The notes: generated by a model not told the origin, from the sequence alone. A DNA stretch of 64,000 nt from Flammeovirga sp. OC4 (GCF_000812565.1 NZ_JTAM01000024.1:1-64000), one strand, 5' to 3'. Shown: positions 9,448 through 20,400, numbered from the stretch's first letter. Translations and numbers: made by a program.

Positions 9448-9499
9448 CATTCTAGCAATAGAATGTAAATAAGGGATCAAGTTGATCCCTTATTTTTTT
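9448..9499 (+). terminator. Double hairpin with strong + strand terminator, no gene upstream
   Basis: Two adjacent hairpins. CATTCTA-gcaa-TAGAATG (9448-9465) is a perfect 7-bp stem closed by a GNRA tetraloop. Then AATAAGGGATC pairs with GATCCCTTATT (about 9468-9495) and is followed by seven T residues (9493-9499). This is a textbook intrinsic terminator on the + strand, yet the nearest upstream genes are on the minus strand and diverge from it, so it points to an unannotated + strand transcript within 9150-9450. Confidence 0.8.
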
Positions 9500-9512
9500 A
9501 TAAATGAATGAG

Positions 9513-9543
9513 TTGTTATTCAATTTAAAATAAGATAATTTTG
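9513..9543 (+). promoter_or_regulatory. Bacteroidota-type promoter of the alpha/beta hydrolase
   Basis: TTG at 9513-9515 and TAATTTTG at 9536-9543 fit the Bacteroidota vegetative consensus (TTG, 19-21 nt, TAnnTTTG) with a 20-nt spacer. Transcription would start about 9550, leaving a leader of roughly 12 nt before the ATG at 9562. Confidence 0.6.
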
Positions 9544-9561
9544 TAAAAAAGAATATAAACT

Positions 9562-10374
9562 ATGAAACCACTCATCAAATTACTTTCAACTACCGCACCC
9601 AATGTAGTAGTCAACATAGCCTATAAGAAAATATTAAAGCCTCAAGTGTTCAAACTTCGTCCACATGAGATTGAAGTATTAGATAAGGCTGAACAGAAAA
9701 AGGTGGAAATCAACGCCATTGGCATTCAAACTTATAAATGGGGAAATGGTTCTAAAAAAGTATTACTCGTACATGGCTGGGAAGGTCAAGCAGGTAACTT
9801 TTCTGATATTATTCCAAGCTTAATCGACAACGATTATACTGTATATGCTTTTGATGCTCCTTCTCATGGCTTTAGTGAGCAAGGCAGAACCACAATGTTT
9901 GATTTTAGTAATATCATCAAATACATGTTGGATCAGTATCAGATGGATAAAATTATCTCCCATTCATTTGGCAGTGTCGGTACTACACATTGTTTAGCCA
10001 ATCATGGAAATATACAAATTTCTAAATATGTTATGCTTACAACTCCTGACCGCTTTGAACAACGATTAGATGATGTTGCAGCTTTTGTAGGAATCACAAA
10101 CAAAGTAAAAACAAGGCTAGTGAATAAATTGGAAACTGAATTTAATTTGAAAGTTAAAGATCAAAATGTTTCTGATTTCGTCAAAAAATCCAATGTAAAA
10201 GAAGCTTTGATTTTGCATGATATTAATGATAAAGTTGTCAATATTGAACAATCGGAAAGTGTACAAAAAGCTTGGGGAAATACATGTGAATTGAGACGTA
10301 TTGAAAATACAGGTCATTTCCGAATATTAAGAACCAAAAGTATTGTAGATCAAATAGTTACATTCCTTGATTAA
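9562..10374 (+). CDS. Alpha/beta hydrolase
   Basis: A 270-aa soluble hydrolase without signal peptide. VLLVHGWEGQAGNF (67-80) carries the HG oxyanion-hole motif, SHSFGS (133-138) is the nucleophile elbow with Ser135 (first residue Ser rather than Gly), HDINDKVV (219-226) supplies the acid (Asp220 or Asp223), and GHFRI (251-255) supplies His252, so the catalytic triad is complete. AFDAPSHGFS is the usual strand-4 segment. Length fits small esterase or lipase-like members. Substrate cannot be deduced. The gene has its own promoter and a hairpin right after its stop, so it is probably monocistronic. Confidence 0.85.
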   Translation: MKPLIKLLSTTAPNVVVNIAYKKILKPQVFKLRPHEIEVLDKAEQKKVEINAIGIQTYKWGNGSKKVLLVHGWEGQAGNFSDIIPSLIDNDYTVYAFDAPSHGFSEQGRTTMFDFSNIIKYMLDQYQMDKIISHSFGSVGTTHCLANHGNIQISKYVMLTTPDRFEQRLDDVAAFVGITNKVKTRLVNKLETEFNLKVKDQNVSDFVKKSNVKEALILHDINDKVVNIEQSESVQKAWGNTCELRRIENTGHFRILRTKSIVDQIVTFLD

Positions 10375-10386
10375 CAAATAAAAAAA

Positions 10387-10417
10387 CCCGAATAATATAT
10401 TAAGAATACTATTCGGG
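10387..10417. terminator. Hairpin after the hydrolase gene
   Basis: CCCGAATA (10387-10394) pairs with TATTCGGG (10410-10417). It starts 13 nt after the hydrolase stop. The A6 run at 10381-10386 makes a U tract only on the minus strand, so it is a better terminator for leftward transcription than for the + strand gene. The following 10418-10703 holds no gene or repeat that I can see. Confidence 0.55.
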
Positions 10418-10703
10418 CCACTTAATTCTGGATAGAAATTATATTCAAAATTAAGAAATTTTCATGACATTTATGCTGTCTTTTTTGGCGACAAAGCACA
10501 GAATTTTTCAGAATCTGCGATTCAAGAACGTTAGCCAAGATTTTTATTAAGAAAAAATTAAAATTATTTTCAATTCATCACAAAATTTGGAATTATTTCT
10601 AACAAAAATCACATTACTATTTCATTTTCCACTGGTTAACGTGATTTTTATAGCACAAAATAAGTCAATCCCTCTTTTTCTAATGATCTCCCCTTATATC
10701 CAT

Positions 10704-10738
10704 CAAAAAAAGGCTGACCCCATCACAGAGCCAGCCTT
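10704..10738 (-). terminator. Rho-independent terminator of the susC-susD operon
   Basis: AAGGCTG (10710-10716) pairs with CAGCCTT (10732-10738). The A run at 10705-10710 becomes the U tract for minus strand transcripts. It lies about 125 nt beyond the susD stop; between the two no gene is visible. Confidence 0.8.
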
Positions 10739-10861
10739 GAAAAACTAAACTGATCGCTAAAAATTAATGTTTGTCTTAATAGTGAATTGTATAACGCACT
10801 ACTTTACAACTCTTTATCAAATTACCTTTTCATTTTTATTTCATAAGGTTTAATTTATAAA

Positions 10862-12541
10862 TTAATAGCCATCGTTTTGTTTAAAACCTGCATTGAGATC
10901 TAACTCTCTTTGAGGGATGGGTAAAAATTTACGTGTCCAATTAAAAGGCACTTCGTAATCCGAAGGGACACCTACGTCACCTGTTAAGTTTTGATTATTT
11001 CTAATGTAGATAGCATCGTCATGCGTTGGAGGTGCCAATTCATAATTACTTACTGTTAATTCTTGATCAGCATACCCGCTTCCTCTTCTGATTACATCAA
11101 AGTAACGGTGGCCTTCCATTGCTAACTCCAATCTTCTTTCAAGATAAATATCATCTAATGTAACACCTGACTTTGAAGCCAAACCTGCTCTGTTTCTAAT
11201 CATATTCACATATTCATCTGCTTTACCTTGGTTTCCAGCTTGCAAGTAAAGCTCTGCTCCGATCAAGTAAATATCTGCCAAACGAATATAGTGGTAGTTT
11301 TGATCGTAGTTCAATTCAGGCGTACCATTGTCCGTTCTTCTGTAAGCATGTGTTGTATACTTATAAGTAAACATACCTGTAAATGTATAATGTGCTTCTA
11401 ACGATGGAGAGAAATCAGCAGGGTCATTGTCAGGATTGCTTGTAAAAACTCTATACTCTTCGTCTACTAAATCTTTAGCATACATGATCGTAGATGCTTT
11501 TCTGACATCATCAGCAGTAAATAAAGACTCAAGCTCTCTTGTAGGTCCTCCAAAACCCCAACCTTGGGCAAGGATATCGCTGTTATGACCTCTTGGTCCC
11601 GCCATTGTACACTGGTAGTTACCCAATTTATGATGTGACCAATCACCTGTTCCTGTATTGGCAAATGGGATTTCGAACAATACTTCTGGGTTGTAGTTTC
11701 CATTTTCATTAAATAAGTCTGCATAGACAGGAGATAAATACGCACCTGAATTTGTGATAATTTCATCTGCCATTGTAATTGCATCTTGAATTGTAAAGTC
11801 AGCACCGTCTTCTACAGGTAAAGTAGACTTGTTGTAAACACCTGTATAGAACATAAAGATTTTCAACAATTCAGCCTTTGCCGCATACTTTGTTAACCTA
11901 CCTAATTCGTTTTCAGGAAGCTCATTAGACATTAATGGAATAGCTTCTAAAATCTCTTTTGCCACAAAAGCATAGCTTTCTTCTGGAGATGCTTGAACAA
12001 CATCTTCCCAATCATCAATACCTAAAGTTTCTTTGATCAAAGGCACATTTTCAAAAAGCCTTAATACTTCAAAATAGTAATGTGCTCTTAGAAAAATTGC
12101 TTCGCCTTCATAAAAAGACTTGATATCTTCCTCATTGGATTTAAACTCAATTTTGTCATAATTGGATAGTAAGATATTGGCTCTCTGAATACCTACATAG
12201 CATTTCTTCCACGTTTTCTCACCTTGTTGACTTACTGCTCTTGCATCAAAACGCTGCATTTGTTGCCAACCCAGCATATCTGTACTATTGGCACCACCGG
12301 TATAAACATCATCTGACATTACATCTGCTGTAAGTGCTTGAGGCATTGCTTGCCAATCAAGGTTATCATTACGAAGTAATTCATAGATACCCATCAAGGA
12401 TTGTCTTGCTCCAGTTGAGTTACCGAAAATAGTATCCTGATCTTGTGCATCTTTAGGTGTAATATCTAAAAACTTCGAACATGATGATGCTGTTACGACC
12501 AACATCAATAGTGCTCCTATATATAATTTATATTGTTTCAT
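10862..12541 (-). CDS. susD: SusD/RagB-family glycan-binding lipoprotein
   Basis: A 559-aa surface lipoprotein that captures oligosaccharides over its SusC channel. The signal peptide ends in a lipobox with Cys21 (VTASSC). The N-terminus SKFLDITPKDAQDQDTIF and the tetratricopeptide-like helices typical of the family are present, and the C-terminal part has the common IRLADIYLIGAELYLQAG and YLERRLELAMEGHRYFDVIR motifs. Length is normal. It follows susC by 18 nt on the same strand and is closed by a terminator, so they form an operon. Substrate cannot be read from the sequence; no sulfatase or glycosidase lies beside it. Confidence 0.93.
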   Translation of the reverse strand: MKQYKLYIGALLMLVVTASSCSKFLDITPKDAQDQDTIFGNSTGARQSLMGIYELLRNDNLDWQAMPQALTADVMSDDVYTGGANSTDMLGWQQMQRFDARAVSQQGEKTWKKCYVGIQRANILLSNYDKIEFKSNEEDIKSFYEGEAIFLRAHYYFEVLRLFENVPLIKETLGIDDWEDVVQASPEESYAFVAKEILEAIPLMSNELPENELGRLTKYAAKAELLKIFMFYTGVYNKSTLPVEDGADFTIQDAITMADEIITNSGAYLSPVYADLFNENGNYNPEVLFEIPFANTGTGDWSHHKLGNYQCTMAGPRGHNSDILAQGWGFGGPTRELESLFTADDVRKASTIMYAKDLVDEEYRVFTSNPDNDPADFSPSLEAHYTFTGMFTYKYTTHAYRRTDNGTPELNYDQNYHYIRLADIYLIGAELYLQAGNQGKADEYVNMIRNRAGLASKSGVTLDDIYLERRLELAMEGHRYFDVIRRGSGYADQELTVSNYELAPPTHDDAIYIRNNQNLTGDVGVPSDYEVPFNWTRKFLPIPQRELDLNAGFKQNDGY

Positions 12542-12559
12542 TTTCAGCTCTTTTTAAAA

Positions 12560-15500
12560 TTAGAATGTGACGTTTAAACCCACTAAATAAGAACGTGCTT
12601 GTGGATAAGATCCCATATCAAATCCAGAACCCATTGCACCACCGTGACCCATTTCCGGATCTAAACCTGAGTATTCAGTAAATGTTAGTAAGTTGTTACC
12701 TGACACATACACTCTCAAGCGTTGTGTTCCAATTTTCTTTGCAATATGACTTGGTAATGTGTAACCTACTTGAACGTTTTTCAATCTTAAATAAGAAGCA
12801 TCTTCAATGTGAACCATATCATTCATCCACAAGTAGTTGTTGTTCGTGTCATCATGGGTGAATCTTGGCATTGTGTTCGATCCATTTTCAGGCGTCCAGC
12901 TGTTCAAGTAACGTGTGTCATAGTTTTGATCACCTAATAAGTCTCTACGTGTAGAGGCATTCATCATCTTACCACCTGCTTGTCCTTGCCAGAACATCGA
13001 GAAATCAAACCCTTTGTACTCCGCACGGATGGTTAAACCGTAGGTCCAGTTATGTACTGGAGTACCAATATCAGTACGGTCGTTTTCGTCAATTACACCA
13101 TCGCCGTTGGTATCTACAAAACGAATATCACCAGGTTTTGCATGAGTACCGAACATCTCATTGTAGCGGTCCGCTTCTTGTTGGTTTTGGATCACACCGT
13201 CTGTTTTGAAACCGTAGAAGAATGGCAGTGAATGACCTGTAGCCATTGCCATGTTACCTACTGTGTTGTGCAGACCGTCACCGAAGATAAAACCGTCTGT
13301 ATTGTTTACAGCTGTTACTTTGTTGTCATTGTAAGCCACATTACCCGTGATAGAGTATTTGAACTCCCCTTCATTATTCTGGTAAGTCAATGCCAATTCA
13401 ATACCTTGGTTTCTTACCGTTCCTAAGTTGGTGATTGGATCTTCCTGACCTGTATAATCCGGCACTGGCTTGTTGCCCAATAGATCTTGTCTTTCTCTTG
13501 AATACAAATCAATATTGGCCTGTAACATGTCATTGAATAATCCTACGTCAATACCTAAGTTGAATTCTGCTGCTGCTTCCCAACGTAAATCAGGATTACC
13601 CATTCTTACATTTCCGTAACCCGGCTGAGGTACTCCCGCAGGTCCCAATGGGAATGATGGAGTAGATACAAAAGCAGACATATAACCAAATGGAGGAATA
13701 TTTTCGTTACCTACTTTACCCCATGAACCTCTTACTTTTAAGAAGTTAACTGTTTCGTTGTACTTCAAGAAATCTTCGTTTGAAATCACCCATCCTGCTT
13801 GTAATGAAGGGAAGAAACCAAATTGATGTGCTGGGCTAAAATTAGATGAACCATCATAACGCATTGTTGCACTAAATAAATACTTCTCTTTGTAATCATA
13901 ACCGACTCTACCAAAGAAAGACATCAGGCGGTGATCATAAAAACCTCCATTTGTTTTTTGAGTATTATCATCAGCACCATTACCGATGTAACCATAATCC
14001 CAACCTGGAAGTTGTAAGCCGTTTCTCATCCCCCACATGTCAGTTCCTGTACTTTGACGCATCGTCATACCACCAAGAACGGAAATCTTATGATCTGCAT
14101 TGATCGTCTTCTCATACATGGCTGTATTTTCCCATTGCCAAGTACTGTACTCATTCATACTTTGATTGACAGAACTATTGGCTACTTGATTGACGGAGTT
14201 ATAATACACCTCTGGACTATATCCTCTGTTGGCCCATGAACCAACATCTACACCAAAGTCCGTTTTCATTGTCAAACCTTTAATGCTTACAGGCTTTACT
14301 TCTACGAATGCATTACCAATAAACTTATTAGATAAATTGGTCTCATACGTATTGTGAATTTTTGCCATTGGGTTCACAATCTCTCTTAATTGTCTCTCTG
14401 AAATACCATAATAAGCACCGTTTTCACCTGTTACAGGATTGAATTGGTTGGGGTTGTAAGCAGGACGAACAGGGAAGCTACTATATTCATTGTTCTTGTC
14501 ATACTCATACACTGGCGTTAAAGGATCGTGCAATAATGCATTTTGAATTGCTCCGCCAAACTGTTCGTGCTCATTGATACCTCTTCTTTCCTCTCTTACA
14601 AAAGTAGCATTTACACCTACTTTTACTGATTCAGAAACTTTGTGTGATGTATTCAAACGGAAAGTATAACGCTCGAACTGTGATTTCTCAGGAGCTACAA
14701 TACCATCTTGTCCAAAATAGCCAAAACTTGCTAAATAATTTGAATTTTCATTTCCCCCCGATGATGAAATACTGTGATTCTGGATCGGGGCACTTTGGAA
14801 TAATTCGTTCTGCCAATTTGTATCATGTACAGGATTAGCAATTTGTGCATTACTATAAATAGGACTTTGACCTGCGTTCACTGCACCTTGGTTATGCAAT
14901 GTCATGTACTGTTGAGCATTCAATAACGGCGACTCTCTCCATGCATTTTGAACACCATAGTAACCATCATAAGTAACAGTTGCTTTTCCTGACTTACCTT
15001 TTTTAGTGGTGATCATTACTACACCATTGGCACCTCTTGAACCGTAGATTGCTGATGAGGCTGCATCTTTTAATACTTCCATTGACTCAATATCATTAGG
15101 ATTTAGGAAGTTGATGTCATCCATTTGCATTCCATCCACCACAAATAATGGGCTATTATGACCATTTGAACCTGTACCACGAATACGGATATCTACCCCT
15201 GCACCAGGTTGACCTGATACATTGGTTACTAATACACCCGGTGTACGGCCTTGTAAGGATTGTGCGGCGTTTCCTACTGGCGTTTCTGTAATTTCCTCAG
15301 ATTTTACTGAAGCAATTGCACCGGTTACCACACTTTTCTTTTGGACGCCATAACCTACCACCACAACTTCTTCCAGCTGCTCAATGTCTTCTGCTAGTTG
15401 TACCGTGATATTACTTTTTGATCCTACATTGATACTTTGAGTGATATAACCAATAAAGGAGAATGATAGTACTTTAGGTCCATCTGATTCATCAATCATT

Positions 15501-15709
15501 AATGAAAATTTACCATCAAAATCAGTAATGCTACCGATTGTGGTACCTTCTATAGCGACATTTACTCCGGGTAATACACTACCATCTTTTGCATCTGTGA
15601 CAATACCTGTAATTGTTCTTTCTTGGGCATATACATTCGACGTGAAGAATAGTCCCATCAAGAAAAACAATCCCAGTACTTTTGATAATTGTATTGGTTT
15701 TGTTAGCAT
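12560..15709 (-). CDS. susC: SusC/RagA-family TonB-dependent outer-membrane transporter
   Basis: A 1049-aa importer that forms a complex with the downstream SusD protein and uses TonB energy. In order: signal peptide (about 1-28, ending VYAQ), a carboxypeptidase-regulatory-like domain (about 32-115, ITGIVTDAKDGSVLPGVNV), a TonB-box region (EVVVVGYGVQKKSVVTGA), the plug domain (about 125-235, with LQGRTPGVLV, VDIRIRGTGS and SAIYGSRGANGVVMITTKKG), and a large beta-barrel ending in Phe (SYLVGLNVTF). All are canonical and length is typical. No anti-sigma interaction domain is obvious before the plug, so regulation by an ECF/anti-sigma pair is not indicated. Confidence 0.95.
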   Translation of the reverse strand: MLTKPIQLSKVLGLFFLMGLFFTSNVYAQERTITGIVTDAKDGSVLPGVNVAIEGTTIGSITDFDGKFSLMIDESDGPKVLSFSFIGYITQSINVGSKSNITVQLAEDIEQLEEVVVVGYGVQKKSVVTGAIASVKSEEITETPVGNAAQSLQGRTPGVLVTNVSGQPGAGVDIRIRGTGSNGHNSPLFVVDGMQMDDINFLNPNDIESMEVLKDAASSAIYGSRGANGVVMITTKKGKSGKATVTYDGYYGVQNAWRESPLLNAQQYMTLHNQGAVNAGQSPIYSNAQIANPVHDTNWQNELFQSAPIQNHSISSSGGNENSNYLASFGYFGQDGIVAPEKSQFERYTFRLNTSHKVSESVKVGVNATFVREERRGINEHEQFGGAIQNALLHDPLTPVYEYDKNNEYSSFPVRPAYNPNQFNPVTGENGAYYGISERQLREIVNPMAKIHNTYETNLSNKFIGNAFVEVKPVSIKGLTMKTDFGVDVGSWANRGYSPEVYYNSVNQVANSSVNQSMNEYSTWQWENTAMYEKTINADHKISVLGGMTMRQSTGTDMWGMRNGLQLPGWDYGYIGNGADDNTQKTNGGFYDHRLMSFFGRVGYDYKEKYLFSATMRYDGSSNFSPAHQFGFFPSLQAGWVISNEDFLKYNETVNFLKVRGSWGKVGNENIPPFGYMSAFVSTPSFPLGPAGVPQPGYGNVRMGNPDLRWEAAAEFNLGIDVGLFNDMLQANIDLYSRERQDLLGNKPVPDYTGQEDPITNLGTVRNQGIELALTYQNNEGEFKYSITGNVAYNDNKVTAVNNTDGFIFGDGLHNTVGNMAMATGHSLPFFYGFKTDGVIQNQQEADRYNEMFGTHAKPGDIRFVDTNGDGVIDENDRTDIGTPVHNWTYGLTIRAEYKGFDFSMFWQGQAGGKMMNASTRRDLLGDQNYDTRYLNSWTPENGSNTMPRFTHDDTNNNYLWMNDMVHIEDASYLRLKNVQVGYTLPSHIAKKIGTQRLRVYVSGNNLLTFTEYSGLDPEMGHGGAMGSGFDMGSYPQARSYLVGLNVTF

Positions 15710-15766
15710 AAATGTAAGTTTAGATAAAAATTTAGATTTAAGTATTCAGTGCTAATCATTAAAAAG

Positions 15767-15778
15767 TTTCTGCAGAAA
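15767..15778. promoter_or_regulatory. Palindrome upstream of susC (operator candidate)
   Basis: TTTCTGCAGAAA is a perfect 12-bp palindrome about 58 nt upstream of the susC start codon, where a regulator or polymerase would be expected to bind. It is seen once only, so the operator role is a guess. Confidence 0.25.
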
Positions 15779-16096
15779 AAAATTAGGTTTTAGCTTCATT
15801 TCATAGTGCAATACTAATAGGATTAAGTGTCAATTAAAACCTTCTTAAATATTCCTCAACATTTGTTTATACTGTTTAATAAAATTAATAGTCCATTAGT
15901 TCTCAGAAGTTTATTTTCAATGTGCTTTTTGTTGGTTTTCTATTTTATCAAATAAATAAAAACCCTCTTTTAACAAGAGTTATCAATGTGAATGTTTTTT
16001 TAAGAAAAATCGCATTGAGTTCTATAAATTCCTTTCTATTCGTAAAATTCAATTTTTACAGTTAATGTAATGAAATATAAATTTAGCACCCTGTAA

Positions 16097-16132
16097 ACAA
16101 CGCGTATATTTTAATGAAAGTTAACGCGTTGT
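16097..16132. promoter_or_regulatory. ACAACGCGT inverted repeat (operator candidate)
   Basis: ACAACGCGT (16097-16105) and ACGCGTTGT (16124-16132) form a perfect 9-bp inverted repeat whose half-sites are centred 27 bp apart. Each half contains the palindrome ACGCGT, GC-rich in otherwise AT-rich DNA. It lies about 200 nt upstream of the PorP/SprF gene and 390 nt upstream of susC. There is no T tract, so a protein-binding site is more likely than a terminator. Confidence 0.3.
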
Positions 16133-16333
16133 ATTCTTTATTATGTTTAGAGCTGTAGAGTTAGCTATTAATATTACTATTTAAATAAATAATATAACTA
16201 TTACATTTTCAGTGTAAAACTTACATCTGTTAGAAATTTTTTTCAAATGGCATTTTTCTAATGTTTTATTGGCATGAATTTATCGTATACACCATTAGAC
16301 TTTTTGTACTGACGAGAATTTTAAATTAGAATA

Positions 16334-17395
16334 ATGCAATACCCCATGCAGTTCAGGACTTTATTAATCCTATTAATAATTTCCCTTTCTCCATTGGTAA
16401 CACTAGCTCAAGACCCTCAATTTTCTCAATTTTATGCTGCACCCCTCTATCTAAATCCTGCTATGGCTGGGAATACGTATGATGGTAGGGCAACATTAAA
16501 TTATAGAAATCAATGGGTGGGCTTACCTGCCAATTTTGAAACCTATATGGTTGGCTACGACCAATTCATTCAAAGTAAAAATATTGCTTTGGGTGGTACT
16601 ATCCGACAAGATAAATCAAGTATTAATGGCAATAGAAGCTTTACTAATACTAGTGTTGAAGCTATTGGTAGTTATTTATTAAGTATCAATAAAAACCTAA
16701 AAATTAATTTTGGGCTTCAACTTGGTGTGATGCAATCCTCTTTGGCTTTTAATGATATAATCTTCAGCGATCAAATTAACCCAGGAGGAGGAATTAGTGG
16801 GCCAACTGCCGAAAGACTATTAAATGAAAATGCTTTTGTTCCTGATATTTCAGCAGGTGTTCTTGTATATGGTAGAGGCTTTTGGGGCGGTATGTCCTTT
16901 CATCATATCAATTCTCCAAATGTCACATTTATGAATGGGAAACAGAATTACCCACTAAAATTTTCATTAATGGGTGGATACGTTATACCGTTAGAATATG
17001 TCAACAGAAGAAAAACAGTGAAAGGTTATGATGGGAAATCCATTTCTCCAGTGGCTTTATTTATGCAACAAGGAGGCTATTCTCAATTAAGTCTCGGAGT
17101 ATATGCCAATTTAGAACCTTTATTAGTTGGTTTTTGGTACAGAGGCTTACCCCTCATTAAAAACAATGAGGCACAATCTATCAATCATGATGCTATCATA
17201 CTAATGATTGGCACTAAGATCAAAGGATTCAAATTTGGCTATAGTATGGATTGGACATTAACCCGCCTTCCCCAAGTGGGTGCAATGTCTCATGAAATAT
17301 CATTAGGCTATGATTTAGATATATATAAAGACTATCGAAAAAAGAAAAAACGTAAGGCTGAACTACTACCATGTTCTACACCATGGGTAAACTAA
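16334..17395 (+). CDS. PorP/SprF-family type IX secretion membrane protein
   Basis: A 353-aa outer-membrane protein of the PorP/SprF family, whose members are paired with particular large T9SS cargo proteins and are needed for their surface display. The signal peptide (ending TLAQ) is followed by the family hallmark DPQFSQFYAAPLYLNPAMAG and NYRNQWVGLPANFETYMVGYDQ. The rest alternates barrel strands, and HDAIILMIGTKIKGFKFGYSMDW is typical of the C-terminal half. Either the Met at 16334 or Met5 could be the start. The adhesin gene begins 21 nt after its stop, the same layout as sprF-sprB, which supports a dedicated partner. Confidence 0.9.
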   Translation: MQYPMQFRTLLILLIISLSPLVTLAQDPQFSQFYAAPLYLNPAMAGNTYDGRATLNYRNQWVGLPANFETYMVGYDQFIQSKNIALGGTIRQDKSSINGNRSFTNTSVEAIGSYLLSINKNLKINFGLQLGVMQSSLAFNDIIFSDQINPGGGISGPTAERLLNENAFVPDISAGVLVYGRGFWGGMSFHHINSPNVTFMNGKQNYPLKFSLMGGYVIPLEYVNRRKTVKGYDGKSISPVALFMQQGGYSQLSLGVYANLEPLLVGFWYRGLPLIKNNEAQSINHDAIILMIGTKIKGFKFGYSMDWTLTRLPQVGAMSHEISLGYDLDIYKDYRKKKKRKAELLPCSTPWVN

Positions 17396-17416
17396 TTTTT
17401 TGAACTAAAGAAAATT

Positions 17417-20400
17417 ATGAAAAGATACTTACTAAGCATATTTGTCATTTGTGTTACTAGCTTACTGTTCATTAATGATGCTAAGGCTCAACCTCCTATC
17501 GAGTTAGATGATATTTTACTGTGCGGTAAAACAAATAACGGTAACGTGGATTATGAACTTCCAGGGTATAATGGTAATGGCTATAATAACGATGAAAAAT
17601 CTTATAACTTCCTATGGACGATGACCGTCGTTGAAGGAGAAATAGAAGTTAAAAATGGAGAAACTACTTCCTCTGTTAAGATTCAATTCAAAAAACAGAT
17701 AGGTGGTTTTGCAATTGCAAAGCTAAAAATTGAAGTATGGGAAGATGGCTGTAGTGAAAACTCTGGAAGTAACTCTGGAGTACCTACAGGTTGTTATAAT
17801 GTAAAAGAAATTTATGTTGGATTTTATGTTGCACAAGCCTTTGGCTTAAGTGTTTTAGAAGATCCAATTGATCAGTGTGCACCTGCTACCCAAACAATTA
17901 ATGCAGGTTTTGATAATCTTCCAATCGATGTTTCATTTGATCCACAATGGAACTTAGAAAGTACAACAGGTTTGACTGCTACTAAAGTTACTGACCTTAC
18001 CAACCAAATCAATCAAGCCACTACGAACAAAGAAACAGATCTACCTATTACAGTAGAAAATATAGATTTTGAACCCACTGCAAATACAGCAACGATAACA
18101 CTTACAGCAACTTCAGCCTGTGGTGGTACTTCTGCTACTTCAGACCCTATTGTGTTGACTTTTTACAGAACTCCCGAAATCGCCGTTGGTGCCTTAACCG
18201 AAGTTTGTGCAACTAACGGTCAAAATTTAGGACAAGTCATTGCAGAAACGACTGATCCATTTACCTACGCTTGGGATATTGGTGGTGCAAGTTCAGGAAC
18301 AGTGAATTTGACTGGAGGATCATTTACTTTCAATACTTCTGGCACAAACAACAGTGGATTAGTGGTCACGGATGTACAATTTGATCCCGATGTTTTACAA
18401 ATGTCTGCTACATTTGATATCTCAGCAAGTGGTGCATTAGGAGGTTGTGGTGGAGCCACAGATCAAATAGTCGTTACATTTATCAATAGTGCTTTAAAAA
18501 CAGTTACTTCTCCTTTTTGTTCACTTCAAAATGGTGGAAACTTTACAGTAGCGAATGAAAATACAGCCTCTTACGGTTATGATTATCAATGGTCCATCAA
18601 TTCGATTACAGCAGGAGCCAATGTGGATCTTGTGGCTTTTGGTAATGACAACTCAGGTTTACGTTTAGATAATATCGTTTTCAATGGTGATGAATCAGTC
18701 ATCAACCTTACTTTAGATCTTACAGTTAGTGGTTTAAATACCACATGTAATACTCAATCTTATAATGTTGTCATCAACAGAACTCCTCCTCAATTATCAG
18801 AATCAGACATTACTTTTTGTGCATTGGATGGTAGTTCTGGAAATGCAGGTGTAGCAGAAGACACTTCCCCTATTAATGGATATACATACACATGGAGTAA
18901 GGTAGGAACACCTGCCAACGGTGATTATGATATTATTCCGAGTGCTAATGGTACAGGATTCACGATTGACAATGTTGCTTTTAATAATAAAGAAGAGACA
19001 ATCACGGGTGTTGCTCGATTGGATATTACAGGCTTGGACCCTACATGTGGAGACTCATTCATTGAAATTAATATCACAATCAATAGATTACCTTCTGCAC
19101 AAGGTTTGACTTCAATTGTCCTTTGTGCGGATCAGAATGGAAGTTATAATGTGATCCCTGCCAATGATCCTCAAGATGTGGTCAATGGGCAAACGTATAA
19201 TTGGAGCTATACTTTAGATGACCCTTCATTAGGTTCACTTACTTTATCTCCAACCACCAACTTAGATCAGTCAGGACTTGATTTTAATAATGTCACTTTT
19301 AATGGTTCAAACACCTCTTTAACCGGTCTTGTCCACCTTCAAGTCACAGGATCGATTTGTGGGGCAACAACTACTGATATTCCTTTTACAATTTATAGAA
19401 GACCGAGTGTATTAGATATTACTTCGGTTGAATTGTGTGCGACTCAAAATGAATCTTTATTAGAAATCATCACTGCACATACCGATAATTTTAGTGGATA
19501 TGATTTCAATTGGACGGTAGGTGCAATAAATGGAGGAAATACTACGCCGATCATTTACGGAAATAATAATAGTGGAGTTCGTTTCCAAGATGTCGTTTTT
19601 GATCCGAATTCACAGCAAATCACTACTACCCTCGATTTAGTCATTAATGGACTTGCATCAGATTGTGGCAATACAATGTCGATTCCTGTAACGATTGATA
19701 GAAACCCTGATGTTTTAGCTAACCTTACGGATTTCACCACTTGTCAATTGGACCTTGCGACTCCTGGTATATTTGTCGTGACACCTTACACCGAGGATTT
19801 CCCTACTATCGAATACGATTGGATCAATAAAACAGAAACAGGTGGTACAACTACTCTTACCAAAACTGGAAACGACTTTAGTGGATTACGTTTAGACGAT
19901 GTTGACTTTGACAATGGATCATCAGTGATCAATGGTAGTATCGAAGTAACAGTGACCGGAGCTGGGGCAGGTTGTACGGCAACTACTCAGACTTTAAACT
20001 ATACGATTTATAGAATTCCTGATGGTTTACAATTTACGGCTCCTCAAGCTTGTGTGACCAATGGTCAAAATAATGTAATACTTATCCCTGCCAATACAGA
20101 AATCGTTTCAGATTTTAATTACACTTGGCAACTATTAAGTATCAACAACGGTACCGCTGATTTTAGTGGAATTGATGCGACTGACAACTCAGGTTTATCA
20201 GTAAGTAATATTGCATTCAATACCAATCAATCTCAGATCACAGCTACAATTAGAGCATCTGTAACTAATGTAGACGGAAGTTGTAACGCCTCTTCCGTGG
20301 ATTTCACAGTAACTTTAGACAGAACTCCTCAAGTCACCAATATTGATGCACAAACGTATTGTTTTGTAGAAGGAGTAATTGATCAAGAAGTATCACCTGA

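Larger units (their letters stand above)
15710..16333. other. 624-nt divergent intergenic region between susC and PorP/SprF
   Basis: Very AT-rich region holding the promoters of the leftward susCD operon and the rightward PorP-adhesin pair. No gene is seen. Two inverted repeats stand out and are listed separately. No clean TAnnTTTG box was found for either operon, which may mean that both need an activator. Confidence 0.5.

Noticed and set aside
10862-15709. Assigning SusCD to the agar enzymes as one polysaccharide locus
   Set aside because: They are separated by over 17 kb and by unrelated genes; shared substrate is not shown by the sequence.
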